Assembly (NCBI GenBank): GCA_031763025.1
Contig: JASSKH010000011.1
Span: 310,001-374,000 of the forward strand
Length of the DNA: 64,000 nucleotides
Direction of reading: 5' to 3'
Origin: Macrocystis pyrifera
Lineage: Eukaryota > Sar > Phaeophyceae > Laminariales > Laminariaceae
In this document: one piece after another, positions 51,001 to 56,992 of the stretch
Numbering within the stretch: position 1 is the first letter of the stretch
Layout of the letters: every line of letters begins with the position of its first letter
Program-made: the position numbers and the translations under genes
Notes under the pieces: generated by a model
Seen by the model: only the letters and a program-made list of their open reading frames with translations
What the model was told of the DNA's origin: nothing
Databases searched by the model: none

Positions 51001-51797
51001 TTTTGCTCCACAACCAACTGACAAGGAAGCGTTCGTTGTCACACTCAGGAATACATTATAACTACCTATACATCCCATATAAGTATTTGCTCTGCGCCCA
51101 TTCCGATATCACGAGAGGATCTATAAGAAAGGACCGCCTATAATTATTGAGTCAAACCGGATGTGATTTACGCGGGCGGGGCGGGAGAACTGCGGATACG
51201 GTATTAAAGTATGATAATGTTTTTAATAGTACGACACTACCAGCATGGGTCGTAGCAAGTGGGCTTCACCTTCCTTCATCCTATCTTAGAACGCACAAAA
51301 CAAGAGAACGGGAGGTACGTGCGGCAGCCTCTCGTAGGACTTGAAAACCTTTTTCCGCTGTTGACGATACCTTCCCGACAGGATACACACTTATTCGCAT
51401 ATAGCGCGAAGATATATCTATGTTGACGTCGCTGGTTTAGGAGTCTTTCCCGAGAGGCATGATAAATGACCAACGGAAAGATAGTGCAGCTGTCGCTACG
51501 AACTCGCACAGCACGATGTCCGTTCCTGCCGCCAACTTATGTGCGTTGGCGTTACGGCGTTAGGCGGATGCTTGAGGCAACTGGAAACGGGTGCCATTTT
51601 CTTTGGCATCGTCGAAATTAGATAGTCGATTTCGCTCGTGACAAGTTAGTTTTTTCCCAAGCCGTGCGCTATACCTGTCGAAGCCGTCGACCCTGACCGT
51701 AATGTCCCAAGTGTCGTTTCGGTGTCTTTTCACAGAATGCCAAGCCGCTTCGTCGCTGGTCTCGCCACGTCCAGCCACGGCATACTGAAGCTCGTAC
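20619..51797 (-). CDS. Giant FN3 / glycine-rich / kelch / P-domain mosaic protein (gene span, 5' end unresolved)
   Basis: A series of minus-strand exons builds one long extracellular-type protein. From N to C: FN3-like modules (51.8-40.6 kb), glycine-rich domain pieces (39.7-31.9 kb), another FN3 (32.0-30.6 kb), kelch repeats (27.6-25.8 kb), a P-domain as in subtilisin-like proprotein convertases (24.4-23.6 kb), then more kelch repeats to a TGA stop at 20619. Exon-to-exon phase agrees across 39725 to 35524 (after correcting one G-run), 31722 to 30608, 27646 to 20619 and 45425 to 43160. FN3, kelch and P-domains are beta folds used for binding; the P-domain here has no protease catalytic domain next to it. 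A signal peptide candidate lies at 56.2 kb. Whether all exons form one transcript is inferred; two adjacent genes remain possible. Confidence 0.6.
21733..21900 (-). repeat. Dispersed repeat family C, copy 1
   Basis: Contains TATCCAACCCAGGAAC, GGCTCCCACCC, ACATGAGCTA, ACAAGATYGGGAATRCAT and GGGAATCRATSATCTG in the same order as 23429-23590. It lies immediately beyond the donor of the kelch exon. Inverted relatives occur near 38485-38565 and 40300-40455. Confidence 0.75.
21924..22316 (-). CDS. Mosaic gene exon: two kelch blades
   Basis: Starts after GACTTCCTCAG and ends GGGCAG before GTGGGC in phase 2. It reads WTNTTSEEHTLPPARVSHTA then TVVDGSLFVSGGTGKSG and LLDLWRSNN, a textbook kelch blade (P-x-x-R-x-x-H, V-x-G-G, D-L-W). 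A second blade follows: SGWTLLAEGPDVP, LLSVGG, VWAIDPVSKLWLDVL. The 393-bp length and phases fit exons on both sides. Confidence 0.8.
22912..23282. repeat. Cluster of four tRNA-like, inverted half-elements
   Basis: Four copies of a GACTGAGTGGTCTACT...CCCTTCTGACCAATA-type unit alternate in orientation (about 22912-22973 -, 22965-23050 +, 23139-23207 -, 23205-23280 +), making two back-to-back palindromes. The unit has an A-box-like TGAGTGGTCTAC. In two copies it also has a B-box-like word, GAGTTCGAATCCC (reverse of 23139-23151) and GAGTTCGACTC (23032-23042). The stems do not pair well enough for a functional tRNA; a tRNA-derived SINE family is likelier. Confidence 0.55.
23429..23590 (-). repeat. 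Dispersed repeat family C, copy 2
   Basis: Second copy of the family described at 21733-21900, again immediately beyond the donor of an exon of the mosaic gene. Confidence 0.75.
23641..23823 (-). CDS. Mosaic gene exon: P-domain, second half
   Basis: Starts after GTTTTTCGTCAG with a one-base carry and ends CTGCG before GTGAGT in phase 2. It reads FLGMPAKGEWALRVLDGVAD then GSNATITAWSLGMEI. This is the hallmark P-domain ending: G-x-x-x-x-G-x-W-x-L-x-V-x-D, then a short loop and W-x-L. Phase joins it to the preceding P-domain exon and to the kelch exon after it. Confidence 0.82.
24044..24390 (-). CDS. Mosaic gene exon: P-domain, first half
   Basis: Starts after CGCAATAATAAG in phase 0 and ends GAGAG before GTAAGCC in phase 2. 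The stretch LTVTVDISHECIDQLHVTLY-GPG matches the opening of P-domains (V-x-V-x-I-x-H-x-x-I-x-D-L-x-V-x-L). An insert rich in Gly, Ser and Cys follows (residues about 70-110 of the exon), longer than usual for the family. Confidence 0.8.
24391..25773 (-). other. Intron of the mosaic gene
   Basis: Lies between phase-compatible exons. A 165-aa open frame (24395-24892, -) and a 93-aa frame (25390-25671, -) overlap it but lack domain matches and are not needed for phase. Confidence 0.55.
25774..26061 (-). CDS. Mosaic gene exon: kelch blade
   Basis: Starts after GCCGCCAACAG in phase 0 and ends TCTACG before GTGAGG in phase 0. It reads AELWEFDPLSSVWTEILVNS, then DVPSAREGHSASVTGSKMVV-FGGRG: L-W-x-F-D, W-x-x-x, P-x-x-R-x-x-H-S and V-x-F-G-G, all kelch signatures. 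The next intron follows an acidic D-L-D-A-S-R segment. Confidence 0.8.
26833..26961 (-). CDS. Mosaic gene exon: kelch continuation
   Basis: Starts after CTACTCGGAAG with VYMFGGFSSSRRC, the second strand of a kelch blade opened by the exon upstream. It ends TTGAGGCAA before GTACTG. Both ends are phase 0. It is followed by a Gly/Ser loop with two cysteines. Confidence 0.7.
27554..27646 (-). CDS. Mosaic gene exon: start of a kelch blade
   Basis: Starts after CGTATTGGCAG and ends GGAAAG before GTACCA, both phase 0. It reads ALPSARSGHSLAVVAGK (P-S-A-R-S-G-H-S), which joins directly to VYMFGG in the next exon to make one kelch blade split by a 592-bp intron. Confidence 0.72.
27647..30607 (-). other. 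Large intron region with degenerate repeats
   Basis: Contains telomere-like GGTTAGGGTTCAGGATAGGGTTAG at 27726, a possible exon near 27988-28100 (LASRLERGGGGLSGPVLGR, phase not matched), CAATGGTTGCAA-type repeats at 28990-29107, and four TACCWGGTA words between 28890 and 29540. No further exon is certain. Confidence 0.45.
28856..29180 (+). repeat. Dispersed repeat family D, copy 1 (CAATGG-rich core)
   Basis: Begins CCCATGGGCTA, then ATCGGATTCC, GGTTGGGTAGTTC, many CAATGGTTGCAA words and CTACCGTAGCACGG. The same order occurs at 34597-34810 and, more decayed, at 44580-44720. Confidence 0.6.
30608..30798 (-). CDS. Mosaic gene exon: FN3, second half
   Basis: Starts after CGAATCGGCCAG in phase 0 and ends CAACAAG before GTCAGC in phase 2. 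Joined to the previous exon it gives WYE-VEISMGRGSDEFYLAAKI and then AVFKAQIRELSPNTDFSVRS. This is the FN3 pattern of Y-x-V-x-I, then I-x-x-L-x-P-N-T-x-F-x-V-R. Confidence 0.75.
31722..32013 (-). CDS. Mosaic gene exon: glycine-rich end plus FN3 start, with an apparent 1-nt frameshift
   Basis: Starts after CCCTGGACAG with SLDGGVGADGARGGGGGGGG-YYGGGG in one frame. After a run of 12 G it continues SGQQGAGGGGGSSYADTSAL in another frame, then FN3 entry ESWVEVEWDKVTDAAVRAEP and AWYE before GTAAGC. Phase requires 291 bp; the exon is 292 bp. Removing one G from the run at 31930-31941 would give one open frame in phase with both neighbours. It may be a homopolymer sequencing error or a real inactivating change. 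Confidence 0.7.
32460..32607 (-). CDS. Mosaic gene exon: glycine-rich
   Basis: Starts after CCTTCGACGCTGAAG in phase 0, reading VGALSYEGIDNWVTTGGGGG then RTSQGGTGGNSDVFDW and VEGGGGRQGG. Its 3' end is unresolved. A GTGCGC donor at 32410-32411 leaves phase 1 where phase 0 is needed, and a run of 8 G at 32447-32454 lies in between. The low coordinate given is approximate. Confidence 0.55.
32640..32800 (-). mobile_element. Retroelement-like fragment, relative of 40040-40175
   Basis: The minus strand reads RQTPHGGLRLVQAMSAWSVK-VQRAPSRHCRDARVY. The plus strand at 40040-40175 reads CQTPHGASRLVQAISAWSAK-TQRVPSRHCRNVRIYGHTTT. The shared ending GH-TTTAMHD also matches the end of the LINE remnant next door (32879), so both pieces probably come from the same element family. 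Confidence 0.55.
32879..33366 (-). mobile_element. 3' end of a non-LTR (LINE-type) retrotransposon, frameshifted remnant
   Basis: The minus strand reads MCPCGKAVESRKHVAGEC then ETYKEERDVLQEEMREID. This is the C-x-C-x...H-x...C zinc-binding tail and following helix found after the reverse transcriptase in many LINE-type proteins. A frameshift near 33160 shifts to a second frame, TIAILGDRWWPHAARHEGYR then CNIWKQRNERPIVGGVSIRS, which ends at TAA (32879-32881). The polymerase part is absent, so it is a 5'-truncated dead copy inside the mosaic gene's intron. Confidence 0.62.
33755..33860 (+). repeat. 10-bp minisatellite, ACATAGTAAT unit
   Basis: About ten variants of ACATAGTAAT in tandem, including ACACAGTAAT and ACATAGGAAT. 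Lies in intronic sequence of the - strand gene. Confidence 0.9.
33861..35523. other. Intronic, AT-rich, repeats only
   Basis: Holds dispersed repeat family D copy 2 (34597-34810) and a related block at 35176-35255 that matches 29818-29917 (TCCTGGCATTAGGAGCTCTG versus TCCTAGCTTAAGGAGCTCTG, then GCAACCCGA). No exon recognised. Confidence 0.5.
34597..34810 (+). repeat. Dispersed repeat family D, copy 2
   Basis: CCCATGGGCTA, ATCGGATCC, GTTGGGTAGCTCC, several CAATGGTTG words, and CTACCACAGCACGGG occur in the order seen at 28856-29180. Confidence 0.6.
35524..35774 (-). CDS. Mosaic gene exon: glycine-rich domain
   Basis: Starts after TTGCCATCGCAG with a two-base carry and ends CCCAG before GTGCGC in phase 0. 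It reads GGSGGSAGGGGGGSTSVLRD, SGGLIAAAGGGGGAGN, then HGGAGGGESGEAGG and a Cys-containing tail. The SVL-x-x-GG-L-x-A-A-GGGGGAGN pattern is typical of beta-helical glycine-rich domains. A carry of G from the exon before makes Gly. Confidence 0.68.
36001..36210 (+). repeat. Dispersed repeat family B, copy 1
   Basis: Shares, in order, CGGGGAGAGTGCAAACGC, a variable spacer, GTTGCGTGCGCCCCCCCTC, and CAGGGTGTGTGCTATCTTACT with 62170-62390. The first part also occurs at 45474-45560. Confidence 0.7.
37012..37153 (-). CDS. Mosaic gene exon: glycine-rich domain, with an apparent 1-nt frameshift
   Basis: Starts after TTCGTTCGCCTCCCAG with a two-base carry. It reads LGGGGGFLQAKVLVSPGETL, QVLVGGGGAASLGETGG, then after a run of 9 G changes frame to AGGFNGGRE. 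It ends GGGAAG before GCAAGC (GC-AG type). The exon is 142 bp where 141 would keep phase with exons on both sides. The conserved GGAGGFNGG also needs one G fewer in the run at 37039-37047. Confidence 0.68.
38128..38274 (-). CDS. Mosaic gene exon: start of a glycine-rich domain
   Basis: Starts after TTTTCAACGTCACGACAG with a two-base carry and ends CGCAAG before GTGTGA in phase 1. It reads ASEAYTVPSHSGVTSVTLKL-WGAGGGG, the standard opening of glycine-rich domains (F/Y-T-V-P-x-G-V-x-x-V-x-V-x-x-W-G-A-G-G-G-G). The following sequence is Asn/Thr-rich. Confidence 0.75.
38485..38565 (+). repeat. Dispersed repeat family C, inverted copy
   Basis: GAGTTGGAGCCGTACTGTCT, GATCTAGTG, GCACATGTTTCCGGGCTTGG and ATCTGTAC match, in order, the reverse complement of 21733-21830. 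Confidence 0.6.
38598..38692 (+). repeat. ATCTGA-type microsatellite
   Basis: Imperfect tandem TATCTGATCTATCTGACA-like units; overlaps no exon. Confidence 0.85.
39550..39725 (-). CDS. Mosaic gene exon: end of a glycine-rich domain
   Basis: Starts after GCTCTCGGTCAG with a one-base carry and ends TTCACCG before GTAAGA in phase 1, joining the next exon (38274) in phase. It reads DPDYYHGVGRGGEVNFDGNG then GEGSAGAAVIIARVPG. The G-x-G-G...G-x-x-G-A-x-V-I-I ending is typical for these domains. It means at least two glycine-rich domains in tandem, the first largely unrecovered. Confidence 0.7.
40040..40175 (+). mobile_element. Retroelement-like fragment, second copy
   Basis: Plus-strand relative of 32640-32800 (see that entry), with the same reading frame preserved over about 45 codons. 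Confidence 0.5.
40300..40455 (+). repeat. Dispersed repeat family C, second inverted copy
   Basis: ATCTTGTAGGATCTAGCTCG, TTGCCGGGTGCGAGCCGTGC, TCTAGCACATGTTTTCAGG and GGATGTGTAC match the reverse complement of 21733-21830. A (GATA)n tract follows at 40456-40478. Confidence 0.65.
40616..40788 (-). CDS. Mosaic gene exon: FN3, second half
   Basis: Starts after GTGAGAAACAG with a one-base carry and ends ATTCGAG before GTACGA in phase 1. It reads GELAAYSQYAFRVRAVNDIG then AGDWSAESAWTRTD: the FN3 ending L-x-x-x-x-x-Y-x-F-R-V-R-A-x-N-x-x-G-x-G-x-W-S. Confidence 0.78.
40789..43159 (-). other. Unresolved stretch between FN3 exons
   Basis: Phase shows that one or more exons are missing here. A candidate lies around 42150-42350 (minus: SSDVGPENRGRVLILPEQVL and VAVGESLRVIAT) but splice sites are ambiguous. 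A second open stretch at 41829-42107 has no recognisable pattern. Confidence 0.4.
43160..43373 (-). CDS. Mosaic gene exon: FN3 core and end
   Basis: Starts after CCCCTGCGCAG in phase 0 and ends ACGACTG before GTGAGC in phase 1. It reads AYEFDIQPYDNSDGGDTSQW then VATGLSPSSRYRFRVRARHG and SEVFTTG. It completes the FN3 fold opened in the exon upstream (43914-44078). Confidence 0.8.
43914..44078 (-). CDS. Mosaic gene exon: FN3 start
   Basis: Starts after ACAACGAGCAG and ends TTGGAG before GTCAGG, phase 0 at both ends. It reads APALPQLKAPRLSSSTSTTL-TVFVDETRD, the Pro-rich entry and first strands of an FN3 module, followed in phase by YEFDIQ of the next exon. Confidence 0.75.
44580..44720 (+). repeat. 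Dispersed repeat family D, decayed copy 3
   Basis: CCCATGGTCTGGG, AAATCGGATAC, TTGGGTAGTTCCTC and CTATCGTAGCCC appear in the same order as in the other two copies. Confidence 0.45.
45220..45425 (-). CDS. Mosaic gene exon: FN3
   Basis: Starts after GTGTAATACAAG with a two-base carry and ends ACCGAC before GTAAGC in phase 0. It reads LEELREATPYTVRLRAYNRN-GFGPW, the FN3 L-x-x-x-T-x-Y-x-V-R-L-R-A-x-N-x-x-G-x-G-x-W. It joins exon 44078 in phase. Confidence 0.77.
45474..45560 (+). repeat. Dispersed repeat family B, partial copy 2
   Basis: ACAACGGGGAGAGGGCAAAC then GCTAAAAGTGCCGAGCGA matches 62200-62250 (ACAACGGGGAGAGTGTAAAC, CTAGCGCCGAGCGA). Confidence 0.65.
46406..46512 (-). CDS. Possible mosaic gene exon
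   Basis: Starts after GTGACATGGTACAG in phase 0 and ends AGGGGGAG before GTACGC. It reads VAASLYGYFPAVEEENGGSV-AASSGLVDPFF. It follows exon 47179-47281 in phase but not exon 45425, so the boundary or membership is doubtful. No domain recognised. Confidence 0.35.
46868..47080 (+). repeat. Dispersed repeat family A, copy 2
   Basis: See 20126-20345. The two copies are about 26.7 kb apart, in the same orientation. Confidence 0.7.
47179..47281 (-). CDS. Mosaic gene exon
   Basis: Preceded by AACTCTCTTGGTCAG; ends GCGACCAG before GTGCCG in phase 0. It reads FSPPTGVLAAPEDYPLVHVV-KETITGRWSGDGDQ. It joins the exon upstream (48440-48672) with a one-base carry. The beta-strand-like pattern suggests an extracellular module, not clearly FN3. 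Confidence 0.6.
48440..48672 (-). CDS. Mosaic gene exon
   Basis: Starts after GTACTGCAG and ends CTACAGAC before GTACCG in phase 2. It reads YDIASRPASRQLSDLVSSHV then GIGSTQTGWLRLSGAKRRKS and SWNTEDTHGTFGKTATWLQT. The Y-D-I start and W-L-x-L suggest an FN3-like module with a long polar loop; assignment is tentative. Confidence 0.58.
48850..48906 (+). repeat. CT-rich low-complexity tract
   Basis: Imperfect (CT)n/(C)n run in an intron of the - strand gene. Confidence 0.9.
49795..49860 (-). CDS. Possible mosaic gene exon
   Basis: Ends GCTTTTCG before GTAATG. The peptide DPIAWDDTWQELEAKAQRAF is well-formed coding sequence. Its 5' boundary is unclear (several AGs between 49860 and 49905). No domain recognised. 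Confidence 0.45.
51675..51797 (-). CDS. Mosaic gene exon: FN3-like
   Basis: Starts after TTGCTATCGATAG with a one-base carry and ends TTCGACAG before GTATAG in phase 2. It reads YELQYAVAGRGETSDEAAWH then SVKRHRNDTWDITVRVDGFD. Y-E-L-Q-Y followed by W and V-x-V-x-G is an FN3 middle. It is the most N-terminal exon I consider reliable. Confidence 0.66.
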
Positions 51798-51969
51798 CTA
51801 TCGATAGCAATGTTAGAGGTGCACACACGCATGCCTTGTCAGGGTATGAGGGCAATATTAACACCAGTCCTTATATAGGGGGGGTGACATCATCATTATA
51901 ATATAGGGGAGACACTCCAATAATCGTCTTCATTTAGGAGCCATATGTGAGCACCTCTTGTTCATGTTA

Positions 51970-52691
51970 GGGTCGCTCCTAACGAACCGAAAAAAAAAAC
52001 ACGATTCGTGACTTTTTGGCATGCCAAAAGATCACGATCCGTGACATTTCAGCTCTAACGAAAAACGCCGAAAACCGTCGCGTTTCGTGATATTTTCAAA
52101 TAGTTATAGTTCCGATATTTCAAACCCAACGTTTTTGGGGGTGGAGCCAACTCTCGAGAGTGGGGCACGGCCAGGCCGGGCTGGGCCGTCCGCACCTGGT
52201 CCAGCCCGTGACATATTCGAATCACGGGCCGAAGCCTGATCCAGCCAGCGAGATTCCAACTTCACCGACCGTCGGCTAAGCTCGGTTCGCGAGATTCCAT
52301 CTAGCAGGCCGTCTGCCCGGCCTGGCCAGTGACATCCTCAGGTCATTTTCGCGTTTGTCTTCCAGCAGTGGCTCCTCCTCCTCGAAATTTCGAGGCCACA
52401 ACCTCCTCGTTAGCCCGCGCCCAGCGGTGTCTTTGGGTAGCCGCCCGTCGTCCACAAGCGGCGTACGAAGCAGAGTCTGTCATGCCCCCCTACACAGACC
52501 TTCGGATACCGTTGGTGCGCGTGGGTTGCGTAGTGCCTTGATCAGGCGTATTTTGAGACATGATAAATGTCACGAATTGTGATTTTGTTTTTTGTTAGGG
52601 AAAAGCTAAAAAAATTGACGTCATGAATCGTGATTTTTTCACGACAAAAATATCACGAATCGTGATATTTTTTATTCGTTAGGAGTGGCCC
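51970..52691. mobile_element. Harbinger/Tourist-like MITE with TTA target duplication
   Basis: The left end GGGTCGCTCCTAACGAA and the right end, reversed, GGGCCACTCCTAACGAA form terminal inverted repeats. These extend inwards through A-rich sequence to matching CACGATTCGTGA words. The 722-bp element is flanked by TTA on both sides (51967-51969 and 52692-52694), the 3-bp duplication typical of the PIF/Harbinger superfamily. The GC-rich core has no transposase-like frame, so it is non-autonomous. Confidence 0.78.
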
Positions 52692-53540
52692 TTAGCAACG
52701 AAAGCGCCAGAAAGGACCTGTTACTTTATTGTTCGTCACGATGTGAAGGGAGTGACATGCTTCTCAGAAACGCAACACGTATGATAGTTGAGGCCACATG
52801 TCGGATGTTGTCGTGCTTGCATTGCCCTTTCGAGGTTTTAGGCCCCTTTGTCAGTCTCTCACCTCTGGTATATAGGGTTAAGTAAAGAAATGGGCACTTG
52901 CAAACTATGGGTTTAAGTACAGAAATGGTCATTTGCGAAATCGATAGCATGTGGGCCCTACAATATGAAAAGGGTGCTTTCGAAAACGAATACTGCCCCA
53001 AGTCCTAACTCCCGCCCGAACCCTATTCCTATCATTAATATCCTGTCCAATAGTGCCTGTAGCTGTGGTCTTCCTAAGCCATCAACGGATTGACCGTGTA
53101 GGCATTTTTTATTTTGTCTGGATAGACAGCTGCCCGTACGCAACCGTCAAACACGAGGTACCTGGTATACTATTAATAGGGACGACGTTAAAATATACCA
53201 CTCTGCTTCTCTCTTGTCTTTTTGATCTGTGGATCTGTACACCAACCCGGGGGTGCAGCGGTACTGGCCCGGGGCTCTTGATGAATTTAGGAGCTAAGGT
53301 ATAGGTTTACTCACTTCTTCGCGCAGGCACCATAACTCCGATTGAATTTTCAAAGTTCCGTGACGGGGTGCGAAAATAGTAAGAACAGGAGATAACATCA
53401 GAGCGCTAAACTTGTTCTGAACGGGAGCAAAACCTCCACAAAAACGAAACAAAAGTGCAGAACAGCTGGTATTCTGCTGGGTCGCGAGAGCACTCCAGAG
53501 GAAAGAACTGGGCATGAGCACGAAGCATCGTGACTCAATT

Positions 53541-53696
53541 AAGGGTGAGACACAAGCAAGGGTGGGGGTGGTGGCCTGGATAGCTTCTCGCAGCTGTGTT
53601 TGTCTTTTCGTTTTAGTAGTTTTCACTCAGCAGATGAAGCTGAGAGAATGCATCCAGGCCACCATGCTTACTCTTGCGAGTGCCTCACGTCTAACT
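53541..53696. repeat. Imperfect inverted repeat, arms about 55 bp
   Basis: The reverse of 53541-53595 reads AGAAGCTATCCAGGCCACCA and CCCTTGCTTGTGTCTCAC. The plus strand at 53638-53696 reads AGAATGCATCCAGGCCACCA and ACTCTTGCGAGTGCCTCAC. Possible hairpin with a loop of about 40 bases. Confidence 0.65.
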
Positions 53697-56028
53697 TGCT
53701 GACAGTGTTCCATGCTCGTGGCCACTCTTCTCCTCTCTAGCGTTTACCTGTTTTCCGCCAAAGGAACGGCGCTTCTCCAAATGCCTTTCCTTTGTGGTGG
53801 TTTCGCACTACAGTAGATTAACGCCCTGATCATCTCTCTCGTTTTCACAAAGTTTGCAATCCATCATGGACCTTGAAACATCTGATCGATTATGGTGTCT
53901 CCGGGAGAAAGCAGGTTGCCCACATCTACACCCCTAAACTCGTTTTTTTTTCGCGAAGACATCATAGATCCCAGATCCCTACCCTGGATCATACCGATAA
54001 ATCAATGTGCCATGCCCGGATGCATAACAGAGACGGGCGGCCGATAAAGGGCTACTGCTCAGCATGTCTAGCTCGTCCTTTTTGCACTCGGGTTGTATGC
54101 GTGTTCAGCATATCACCAGCCTGGCTCCATCACACGGTGCTCTTGCAAATAGAACTACTGCTGTAGCTTTGATACCGTTCCTATAGCTTGTATCGCGGGC
54201 GCCGATGACTTCCTGCGTCGATCACTAGAATACTCCAATGCATAGGCCCCGGGCCTTGCACCTTTCCTAGTGCAGTGAATACCAGCACCATTCACCTTAG
54301 CCGTCTGCTGCAACAGTTGTACTGTGAACGTCAGCCTCAGACGGCCTCCGAGTGACATGGACATGGCGCTAGTAGTAGCATAGTGCTGTTAGAAATTGGT
54401 AGGAATAATCAAAATTCAGACTTGAGGCCGTTCTCGCTCATGAATCCTCTAAAGGAGATCTTACGGCACATCTCAGGGAAAACATTACCGAGGGAAAAGA
54501 GAGAAGACATCAGGGGGGAAGTTGTTCGATACCGTAATAGTGGCCCTCTGAGTGAATAATCTCGGAAACCATGGCATAAAATATGGCATCAAAGGTTGTA
54601 CGGCGTCAATTCTGGACACTCACCTTAAGCCTAGGCTCTAATCGATGATTGGCGTTCCACTACTTAGAGAGAGCCACACTGCTGTTGTAAATAGTCACAC
54701 CGCCGTTGGTGCTTTATACTGAGTGCATGTCCATTTGGTGGCATAAGTGCGTGTCCTTTTGTTATGATATGAATGTCACTCTGGACGGAAATATAATTCT
54801 CGTTTGGATATTAATATCAATATTAAACGTATCTTATATACCCGGTCAGAGTGGCGAAGCGATATATGATACCGGTTCATCGTGTTATATTAGTCGTCAT
54901 ATGAATGCAAAGGTTTAACGAATAACAACTCTGAACGGCCAGCAGCAGGTTCAGACAATGCCCTCGCAGTATAGAAGAGAGACGGGGTTGATCTGAATTT
55001 CAACATTCCAACAAAAGAGTGGATCGAAAGTTATTCATGGGCCCAGCATATTGGGAGAGGTAGAAAGACACCGCGAACTAACGGGCGTGGCGAGTGAAAA
55101 GGACGTGGGACCTGAATAGCAGCTTTATACATAGCACTTACCCTCGAGTGTCTTTCTGTGAAGAAAGATCCCGCACGAGTGGCATCGACGAGTCTGGAGC
55201 TATGCTACTGTTGTAAAATACCACGTAGTATCTTTCATACCCGTGTACTGTAATAGATGCACGGATTCCCTGCGCAGGATCTACGGACACCTGACGCAAT
55301 GAGACGAGGGGCATGCATATTATGCATGTACCAGGATTTCATATCCCTATGAAGCTTGAGGCTTGGGACACGCTGCTGTACGCACGTTCTCCGGCGTTTC
55401 TGCGACAACTCTGACCTTTCGGCACAGTAGAACTGTCCGTTTTCGGTGCAGCTGTGCCTAACACGGAAGTCTGACGGGCTTCTCGTTGTACACAGAAAGA
55501 CGAAAGGGGTCGGTGTTTGATATATGGTTGGTACAGCAGTAATACGGCGGCAGTGTAATCAGATCGCTCCACGAATCCAACGACGGATGCAATCCACGAA
55601 GCGTGCAACACAAAACGCAGTAACACTACGCACTACGGACATAAATATAACCCTCGTTTTGAGTCTAGGTAAAATATTGAACGGATACTATATTCCCGGT
55701 CATCATATTGGTAAAATGTTTGTTTAACGGAAGAATTAACCATGCAGTACTTATAGTTGTAATACGTAGTACATACTACTGTGTACGTAGTGCTACTGCT
55801 GTACGTACCATTTACGAACGGCACGTTTCGATTGCGATGGATTTAGCCTGTCTGTGTGTACCCGCAGCGCAGCAGGCGGTATGTACTACATCAGCAGGAC
55901 CTACCGGTATACGTTACCAAGAACTAACTGCAGCAATCCAGTAGAGGTGTACAACATGTATGGTACAGTACTTCACACAGCAAAAGATTTCGCCGTACCA
56001 GTACAAAGAATCACCCACCCTAGGATCC

Positions 56029-56215
56029 TGGGTATAGTCCTGTCTGCGATCGTATCCCATGATACTTCCAGGCTGGGAGATCCTCCAGATCTTCCTCGCT
56101 GAGCGTTTGGCTCAGACGACTCCTGCACGAAGCCGCCACGTTCTGGCGCGATGGCTGTCCCATTGGCGAAACTTTGCCCGACAACGAAGGCGGTAAGGAA
56201 CCGTGACAGGAGCAT
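56029..56215 (-). CDS. Putative first exon of the mosaic gene: signal peptide
   Basis: The minus-strand ATG at 56213-56215 starts MLLSRFLTAFVVGQSFANGT, with a short positive start, hydrophobic core and small residues, as in a signal peptide. It continues with a polar stretch to PSLE before GTATCA (phase 0, about 56059) or further. A secreted start would suit an FN3/kelch protein, and the spacing to the divergent fabD gene suits a promoter. There is no independent link to the downstream exons. Confidence 0.35.
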
Positions 56216-56992
56216 CCTCGCATGCTTCCTTTGGCAGTCGTGGCTGCTGAGCTGTGGGCAACGGATCTGCGGATGCGGGGTCCCGCATTCATCAACCCCG
56301 GGGTTTCACCGAAATAGCTAGACGTCGCCGGAACATCGAAATTCGAAACTCCATCCCAGCATCCCAACCCTCGATAATTTTTTAGGCCCGACGACGGAAG
56401 AAGACGAGAACCTGACATCTATGCATCGATACAGCAGACTGGCACTGAACCACCACCGTTGTATACAGAGTAGCACACGTTTGGGCTAACTTGCATTTCC
56501 TGCACCCACAAGGCGACAAGCACACACAGGGTGGTATGTCGGTGTCGTCGAGAGCCGGCAGTGAGGGACATGAAAATTGCCAGAGCCATGTGCAATGCAT
56601 TGCACCATGCACCATGCTCACCTGATGAAAGATGCGTGATCCGAGATCCGACGGAGATTTTCGTGCGGAGGGATCTGTTGCCGTCAATCTCGGCCAAATC
56701 TTCGTGCGGTACGATATGAAAAAAAAAAAAAACAAGATCTCCGTACAACAGACAACAGATAATGGGAACCTAGTCATTCCCATTGTCTCCGTACAATGGG
56801 AATAATCCTAGTATCTCCGTCGGTGTAACAAAGGTTTCGTAAAGAGTGCAGAGCCGTTATCCGCGAGGGGAACACCCGGAGCAAGCTTTGCTCGTCGCGG
56901 CGGTTCAAGCGCCACGCTAGCTAGCACCACGGCGACAACACTGTAGCAGGGTGATAGCACAGGTACATATTTCATCCTTACGGCTAGTAACC
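56216..56992. promoter_or_regulatory. Candidate bidirectional promoter region
   Basis: About 780 bp between the putative start of the - strand mosaic gene and the fabD start codon. It includes an A-run of 14 at 56717-56731 and CCATTGT/ACAATGG inverted words around 56780-56800. No TATA box is evident close to the fabD ATG. Confidence 0.35.

Larger units (their letters stand above)
51798..56028 (-). other. Long stretch upstream of the reliable mosaic exons
   Basis: Contains the MITE at 51970-52691, an inverted repeat near 53541-53696, and two weak exon candidates on the minus strand. One is 55416-55470 (TSVLGTAAPKTDSSTVPK, CGTCAG acceptor, GTCAGA donor); the other is around 54171-54249 (PGAYALEYSSDRRRKSSAPA). 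No other gene seen. Confidence 0.4.
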
